From: an uncultured Erysipelotrichaceae bacterium | GTDB taxonomy: Bacteria > Bacillota_I > Bacilli_A > Erysipelotrichales > Erysipelotrichaceae | DNA length: 10,842 nt | Assembly (NCBI GenBank): GCA_947175465.1 | Contig: CAMWMY010000028.1 | Coordinates: 1-10,842 of the forward strand | Direction of reading: 5' to 3' | Part shown: positions 6,601 through 10,842 of the stretch, in pieces | Layout of the letters: every line of letters begins with the position of its first letter | Numbering within the stretch: position 1 is the first letter of the stretch | Position numbers and translations under genes: made by a program | Notes under the pieces: model-generated | Database searches by the model: none | Told to the model about the DNA's origin: nothing | The model's input: only the letters and a program-made list of their open reading frames with translations

Positions 6601-8487
6601 ATGCAAAAAGATGGTACATGGGTAGAGGGGATTGCGGAGTTAACACAGGAATATTTCCCTGATCAACATTTTAGAAATTATTTGTCAGATTTTTTTCAAA
6701 TTGAGGAAGGAAGTTTATTATCAAGAGAGTTTTTTAGCAGTGTTCAAGTAATCGATATTACGGAGTATATGGATGTAGGAGGTGAAATTAGCAATTTACA
6801 AGGAATTGAATATTTTTTCGCTTTAAAGTATTTAGTATGTGATGAAGTACCACTTACACATCTAGATATTCACAAGAATACAGAGCTGGAATATGTAAAT
6901 TGTAGTGGCACAAGTATTACACATTTAGATCTTCATAAAAATACAAAACTTAAGAAATTGTTTTGTGATCATACACAACTAACAAGTCTTGATCTTACCC
7001 ATAATGTTCAATTAGAAATAGTAGATTGTAGCCATACGAATATTGCATCTTTAGATCTTTATAATAATCGATTGCTAACATACTTAGATTGTAGCTATAC
7101 AAAGATTACAAGTTTTGATATCAGGGAAAATGCAGAGTTGAAATATATAAATTGTGGTTATAATGATATTATAAGTTTGGATACATCACAAAATTCAAAA
7201 TTAAAATCACTATATTGTGATCATACGAAGGTTACGTGTTTAGATATTTATCATAATAAGCAATTGGAAGGGTTGTGGTGTGAGCATACACTTATCACAA
7301 GTTTAGATGTGTATGAAAATACAGAACTAAGGAGATTATGGTGTAGTTATAACGAAATAGAGAGTTTAGATATTTCCAATAATCAAAAGTTAGAAATGTT
7401 GGGATGTATTTGTACCAAGATTGCTCATTTGAATACGCATCAAAATACGGTGTTAACGCATTTATTTTGTTATTGTACCAATATCGCAAGTTTAGATCTG
7501 CGTTATAATACAAAGTTAGAACATTTAGTATGTAGTCATACACCAATTACAAGTTTAGATGTAAGCAATAATCCTTTACTAAAATTTTTAAGTTGTACAG
7601 ATAATGGCCTTACACAAATTGATTTAAGTCAAAATAGAGATCTTACACATTTTTATTGTTTTAAAACAAAGATTTGTAATTTAGATTTTCGTCATAATTT
7701 TTTATTAGAACAGCTATGGTGTGATGGAGCTCCCATTACAGAGTTAGATTTAAGTCATAATAGAAAATTAAAAAAACTATGGTGTAGTAATACCAATATT
7801 AGAAGTATTGATGTCAGTCATCTTCCTTTATTAGAAGAACTTGTATGTTATAACACACAAATTAGTGAATTGGATGTTAGGCAAAATCCTTTATTAAAAG
7901 AATTATATTGTGGATGTACGCATATTCGATGCTTAAAACTTTGTCAAAATCGGGCATTGAGAATATTAAGCTGTAGAAATACGGATATCGATACGTTAAC
8001 TCTTACGAATAATATTGCTTTAAGAAGGTTAGATTGCAGTGGGACAAAGATAAGTACACTTAATCTTCAAGAGAATAAGGCACTAGAAAAATTATGGCTT
8101 CAGCATTCATCAATAGAGAAATTAGATATTCCACATATTGTAAATTTACGTGCCATTTATTATGACAATGCCAATTTAGCATGGGCACATGTAGGAGAGC
8201 ATGTTAAAATGATGAATTTTTCTTTGGGGAGTAGAGTAGCTATCTTCACAGAAGATCTTTCTTTTAATATAAAAGATTATTTTCCTGGTATTGAGGTTAA
8301 ACGAATACGCCTTTTAGAAGGCGCAAAGATGGAGGAAGATGGAACGATACATAGTTATCGTTTAGATACGATAATAAGATATACATATGATGTTTCGAAG
8401 AATGAAAGCATGCAAGTAAATTTACGGTTATGTTGTAAACGACCATTGTTAGAGGTAGAAAAAGATGAACTGGACAACCATATTTAA
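6601..8487 (+). CDS. Cytoplasmic LRR protein, 21 repeats of 21 residues with cysteine ladder
   Basis: A 628-residue protein. The ATG at 6601 has GAGGAG 7 bp upstream, and an in-frame TAA at 6595 rules out a longer form. The N-terminus (MQKDGTWVEG) has no signal peptide, and there is no transmembrane segment or sorting signal, so it appears cytoplasmic. Residues 1-85 form a cap with FPDQHFRNYLSDFF and LQGIEYFFALKYLVC. Residues 86-526 are 21 LRRs, and about 527-628 form a C-terminal segment with FNI..FPGI and IRYTYD. Both ends match the head of the wall-anchored LRR protein at the left of the window. The repeat (LDLxxNxxLxxLxCSxTxI) fits the 21-residue bacterial LRR class described as IRREKO-type. 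The function is unknown; a protein-binding scaffold is the natural guess. The gene overlaps ung by 23 bp and so is probably translated together with it. Most relatives with this cap that I know of are secreted, which makes the missing export signal notable. Confidence 0.85.
   Translation: MQKDGTWVEGIAELTQEYFPDQHFRNYLSDFFQIEEGSLLSREFFSSVQVIDITEYMDVGGEISNLQGIEYFFALKYLVCDEVPLTHLDIHKNTELEYVNCSGTSITHLDLHKNTKLKKLFCDHTQLTSLDLTHNVQLEIVDCSHTNIASLDLYNNRLLTYLDCSYTKITSFDIRENAELKYINCGYNDIISLDTSQNSKLKSLYCDHTKVTCLDIYHNKQLEGLWCEHTLITSLDVYENTELRRLWCSYNEIESLDISNNQKLEMLGCICTKIAHLNTHQNTVLTHLFCYCTNIASLDLRYNTKLEHLVCSHTPITSLDVSNNPLLKFLSCTDNGLTQIDLSQNRDLTHFYCFKTKICNLDFRHNFLLEQLWCDGAPITELDLSHNRKLKKLWCSNTNIRSIDVSHLPLLEELVCYNTQISELDVRQNPLLKELYCGCTHIRCLKLCQNRALRILSCRNTDIDTLTLTNNIALRRLDCSGTKISTLNLQENKALEKLWLQHSSIEKLDIPHIVNLRAIYYDNANLAWAHVGEHVKMMNFSLGSRVAIFTEDLSFNIKDYFPGIEVKRIRLLEGAKMEEDGTIHSYRLDTIIRYTYDVSKNESMQVNLRLCCKRPLLEVEKDELDNHI
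6856..8178 (+). repeat. 21 tandem 63-bp (21-aa) LRR units without any indel
   Basis: The span of 1323 bp is exactly 21 x 63. Units run from THLDIHKN to YYDNANL. Cys follows the second LxxL block in each of units 1-19, preceded by one more in the cap (YLVC). Unit 20 has Leu and unit 21 has Tyr at that position. The usual LRR Asn near the unit end is Thr in 15 units, Asn in only three (5, 8, 12), Ala in two and Ser in one. DNA copies are well diverged, so the array is old, unlike the Ig-like array. Confidence 0.9.
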
Positions 8488-9118
8488 ACAAGAACAAGAA
8501 AAAGCATACTATCAATCATTAGAATATTTTTTAAAACAAGAATATCAAACGAAAACCATTTATCCTCCTTATGAAGAATTATTTACTTGTTTTTCTTTAT
8601 GTCCATATCAAAGTGTAAAAGTAGTTATTTTAGGGCAAGATCCTTACCATGGTGCTGGACAAGCTCATGGCTTAAGCTTTTCTGTAAAAAAAGGTGTGAA
8701 GATACCAGCGAGTTTACGTAACATATATAAAGAATTGCAGGATGATCTAGGCATTCAACAGCCTGATCATGGTTGTTTAGAAGCATGGGCTAGACAAGGT
8801 GTATTGCTTATGAATGCGGTTATGAGTGTGGAAGCAGGGAAAGCAGGAAGCCATCGTAATCAAGGATGGGAAGTATTTAGTGATGCGATTATTCAAGCAT
8901 TGAATGATCATGAGCAACCAATTGTTTTTGTTTTATGGGGCAATTGGGCAAAGGGAAAAAAGAAACTTATTTGTAATCCAAAGCATAAAGTGATCACTTC
9001 TCCACATCCATCTCCCTTATCGGCATACCAAGGCTTTTTTGGTAGCAAGCCTTTTTCACAAATTAATCATTTTTTAAGAGAAAATCAGTTGGAAGAAATA
9101 GATTGGAGGATTTTATAA
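8465..9118 (+). CDS. ung: Uracil-DNA glycosylase, family 1
   Basis: A 217-residue enzyme that removes uracil from DNA as the first step of base excision repair. Motif GQDPYH at 57-62 holds the catalytic Asp59. LLMNAVMSV holds the uracil-contacting Asn117. HPSPLS carries the catalytic His181 and the loop that enters the DNA minor groove. The length is normal for bacterial Ung (about 215-230). The ATG at 8465 lies inside the last codons of the LRR gene; AGAGG sits 9 bp upstream, also within that gene. The 23-bp overlap points to coupled translation. folC follows after 3 bp. All catalytic residues are present, so the enzyme should be active. Confidence 0.97.
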   Translation: MNWTTIFKQEQEKAYYQSLEYFLKQEYQTKTIYPPYEELFTCFSLCPYQSVKVVILGQDPYHGAGQAHGLSFSVKKGVKIPASLRNIYKELQDDLGIQQPDHGCLEAWARQGVLLMNAVMSVEAGKAGSHRNQGWEVFSDAIIQALNDHEQPIVFVLWGNWAKGKKKLICNPKHKVITSPHPSPLSAYQGFFGSKPFSQINHFLRENQLEEIDWRIL

Positions 9119-9121
9119 ACA

Positions 9122-10345
9122 ATGTTTCAAAAAGCAAGTGAAGTTGTAGAACAAATTGAAAAGCGTCGCCATATGACCAAAGGAATTGATCATTTTCATG
9201 CGTATATGAAATCTTTACAATCTCCTCATTTAGCAATCCCCTGTATCCATGTAGCAGGGACTAATGGGAAAGGAAGTACATGTCATTATATAAGTAATGT
9301 ATTACAATCACTTGGTTATCGAGTTGGAACATTTACATCTCCTTATTTATATACTCATTTTGATCGTATACAAATCAATGGTCAAAACATACCAGAAAAT
9401 ACCTTTCTAACAATAGCAAATCATCACTATGAAGAATGGGTAGCACATGAGTTGAATATGTTTGAAATCGATATGTGTATTGCTAGTCTATACTTTCAAT
9501 CACAAGCAGTTGATTTTGTTATTTATGAAGTAGGACTTGGTGGACGTTATGATGCTACAAATATCGTCTCTCCTCTTGTTTCCGTGATTACGAATATCGG
9601 GCTTGACCATATGCAAATTTTAGGAGATAGCCATGAAGCAATTACAAGAGAAAAAGCAGGTATTATTAAAGAGCAGGGAGCTCTTATTACGGGAGAAGAA
9701 AAAGAAACTTGTTTATCAATTATAAAGAAACAATGTGAACAAAAAAATAGCACATATCAGAAGGTAGATGCTCCTTATCATATTAGGGTAGACGATCACT
9801 GTCATTTTTCGTATCGTCATATAAGGGATATCACCCTTTCTAGCAATGCAAGATATCAAATAGAAAATGCTTGTTGTGCACTAGAAGTTTTATTTTATTT
9901 AGATGATAAGGGTTATCTTCATTTAACGAAAGAAGCGATTTATGAAGGCTTATATAAGGCACATTGGCAAGGAAGATTTGATAAAATTGCAGAGAATCCA
10001 GATATTCTAGTGGATGGAGCACATAATGTGGAAGGGATACGAGCTCTTGTAAAAAGCTTATCCATTTATCAAAATCCTAAAATTCTTTTTTCAGCATCTA
10101 GTGATAAACATATTGTGGAAATGATTGAAATATTAAAAGAAAGTAGTAATCAAATTCATGTATGTTGTTTTGAAAATGAACGTAGTCTTTCTTATGATAT
10201 GATAAAAGAATTGAAAGGAATTCAATATGAGGAAGATTATAAGCGATTTATCGATCAAGCAATGCAAGGAAAGGATTGTGTTGTTATTACGGGGTCATTA
10301 TATTTTGTTTCTGAAGTTTTATCGTATATAAAAACAAAATCATGA
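9122..10345 (+). CDS. folC: Folylpolyglutamate synthase / dihydrofolate synthase
   Basis: A 407-residue cytoplasmic ligase of the Mur-ligase superfamily. It adds glutamate to tetrahydrofolates using ATP, and in many bacteria also to dihydropteroate. The P-loop AGTNGKGST (Gly46-Thr53) binds ATP. TSPYL and DRIQING follow as in FolC proteins, then EVGLGGRYDATN (136-147), ITNIGLDHMQILG, KAGIIK and the C-domain motif DGAHN (298-302). The length is at the short end of the normal range. The ATG is 3 bp after the ung stop, with TGGAGGA 11 bp upstream inside ung, so both lie on one transcript. Whether it has dihydrofolate synthase activity cannot be told here, as no other folate gene is in view. No clear terminator follows. 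Confidence 0.95.
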   Translation: MFQKASEVVEQIEKRRHMTKGIDHFHAYMKSLQSPHLAIPCIHVAGTNGKGSTCHYISNVLQSLGYRVGTFTSPYLYTHFDRIQINGQNIPENTFLTIANHHYEEWVAHELNMFEIDMCIASLYFQSQAVDFVIYEVGLGGRYDATNIVSPLVSVITNIGLDHMQILGDSHEAITREKAGIIKEQGALITGEEKETCLSIIKKQCEQKNSTYQKVDAPYHIRVDDHCHFSYRHIRDITLSSNARYQIENACCALEVLFYLDDKGYLHLTKEAIYEGLYKAHWQGRFDKIAENPDILVDGAHNVEGIRALVKSLSIYQNPKILFSASSDKHIVEMIEILKESSNQIHVCCFENERSLSYDMIKELKGIQYEEDYKRFIDQAMQGKDCVVITGSLYFVSEVLSYIKTKS

Positions 10346-10480
10346 AGGAGATGTAATAATAAGTGTTTAAATAAATTTCTTGGATTACCATCTATTCTAG
10401 ATATAGTTGTAGGATAAATAAATGAAAGTATTGACAATATTATTGATTGCGTATTTAATTGGGGCTAAGGAGAGAATACG
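10346..10480 (+). other. Short intergenic gap with possible coding debris
   Basis: AAGGAG at 10345-10350 precedes a GTG at 10363, but that frame stops after three codons. The next frame reads LNKFLGLPSILDIVVG from 10367 and stops at 10415. Dropping one T after the GTG would join the two into a 17-residue ORF, so this may be the remnant of a frameshifted small gene, or chance. A 23-residue hydrophobic ORF (10422-10493) overlaps the next gene and covers its promoter. I see no terminator hairpin for folC. Confidence 0.3.
10431..10459 (+). promoter_or_regulatory. Sigma-A type promoter of the DUF443-like gene
   Basis: TTGACA (10431-10436), a 17-bp spacer and TTTAAT (10454-10459) give a perfect -35 and a 5/6 match to the -10. 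The expected start is near 10466, giving a very short leader of about 15 nt that begins right at the ribosome site AAGGAGAG (10467-10474). Confidence 0.65.
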
Positions 10481-10842
10481 ATGCTATATATAAAATCAAG
10501 TAAATTGAGACACTATAAAATTTTAACTGTTAATGAAAATGATAGCTTTATAATAGATCTAGAAGGAAATATAATGAATACGATTTTTCCTGCTTTATTA
10601 TGGAGTTACTCGCAAAAAGCTTATAAAATTTCCAATAAACAAGCTTTTGCGCTTGAGTTAAGGAAAAAGAAAATAGTCATTCCTCCTCTCTTATTTATAG
10701 GGAGTATCATCATGGCATCCAATCTATTTGAATCTAATATGCATATCATCGATAAGTTAGTATTTGAGACATCTTTTCAATTTTCTGTAATTATATTATT
10801 TTTATTTTTTATAGCTTGTATTTTATTAAAACTATATAGTTA
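10481..10842 (+). CDS. DUF443-like (tandem five-TM type) membrane protein, 3' partial
   Basis: 120 codons are visible, and the frame is still open at the right edge. AAGGAGAG lies 6 bp before the ATG. The N-terminal 60 residues are soluble and match my recollection of the DUF443 pattern: a YKI strand, FIIDLEGN, FPALLW and AYKIS. Two hydrophobic segments follow, about 65-82 and 101-118, the first preceded by RKKK. DUF443 proteins are known from staphylococci and other Bacillota, often as tandem paralogs with five membrane spans. Their function is unsettled. The gene has its own promoter and is probably not part of the folC unit. Assignment rests on motif memory, not a profile match. Confidence 0.65.
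   Translation, partial: MLYIKSSKLRHYKILTVNENDSFIIDLEGNIMNTIFPALLWSYSQKAYKISNKQAFALELRKKKIVIPPLLFIGSIIMASNLFESNMHIIDKLVFETSFQFSVIILFLFFIACILLKLYS

Noticed and set aside
6856..8178. Tandem 63-bp periodicity considered as a CRISPR or satellite array
   Set aside because: The periodicity is explained by 21 in-frame LRR units. The units are diverged at DNA level and have no constant repeat/unique spacer pattern.
10422..10493. 23-residue hydrophobic ORF considered as a truncated PlsY-like N-terminus
   Set aside because: The similarity is limited to a short AYLIG stretch. The ORF spans the strong promoter of the next gene and stops shortly after, so it is more likely chance, though it is kept as a weak finding.

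Overview
The window is AT-rich DNA from a low-GC Gram-positive bacterium (Bacillota). The evidence is AGGAGG-type ribosome binding sites, a Gram-positive lipoprotein, a surface protein ending in a VQTGD / hydrophobic / RRKK sorting signal, and a DUF443-like membrane protein. An Erysipelotrichia-like or other gut/oral Bacillota host is plausible, but no rRNA or other marker fixes the taxon.

Layout. (1) 1-4352, +: the 3' part of a very large cell-wall-anchored surface protein. Its signal peptide is cut by the left window edge. It then has a Glu-rich linker, a leucine-rich-repeat (LRR) head, eleven Ig-like repeats of 80-92 residues, a Gly/Pro/Asp stalk and a sorting signal. Parts of the Ig-like array are duplicated with no base changes over 368 bp and 214 bp. 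(2) 4354-4417: two facing intrinsic terminators. (3) 4434-5117, -: a stand-alone metallo-beta-lactamase-fold hydrolase. (4) 5274-6482, +: a MalE-like solute-binding lipoprotein without ABC permease genes beside it, followed by its own terminator. (5) 6601-10345, +: a tight three-gene unit behind an extended -10 promoter. It holds an LRR protein with no signal peptide, made of exactly 21 repeats of 21 residues with a cysteine ladder, then uracil-DNA glycosylase (ung, overlapping it by 23 bp), then folC (3 bp further). (6) 10346-10480: a short gap with possible coding debris and a good sigma-A promoter. (7) 10481 to the right edge: the 5' part of a DUF443-like membrane protein.

How the parts relate. 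Two LRR proteins in this window share the same N-terminal cap (FPDxxF...LxGIxYFxALxYLxC) and the same segment after the LRRs (FNI..FxGI...GA....I.YTYD). One is exported and wall-anchored. The other appears cytoplasmic and is translationally coupled to DNA repair (ung) and folate metabolism (folC). This pair is the most unusual content here. The remaining genes look like ordinary housekeeping or accessory genes. I see no tRNA, rRNA, CRISPR array, insertion sequence or phage gene.
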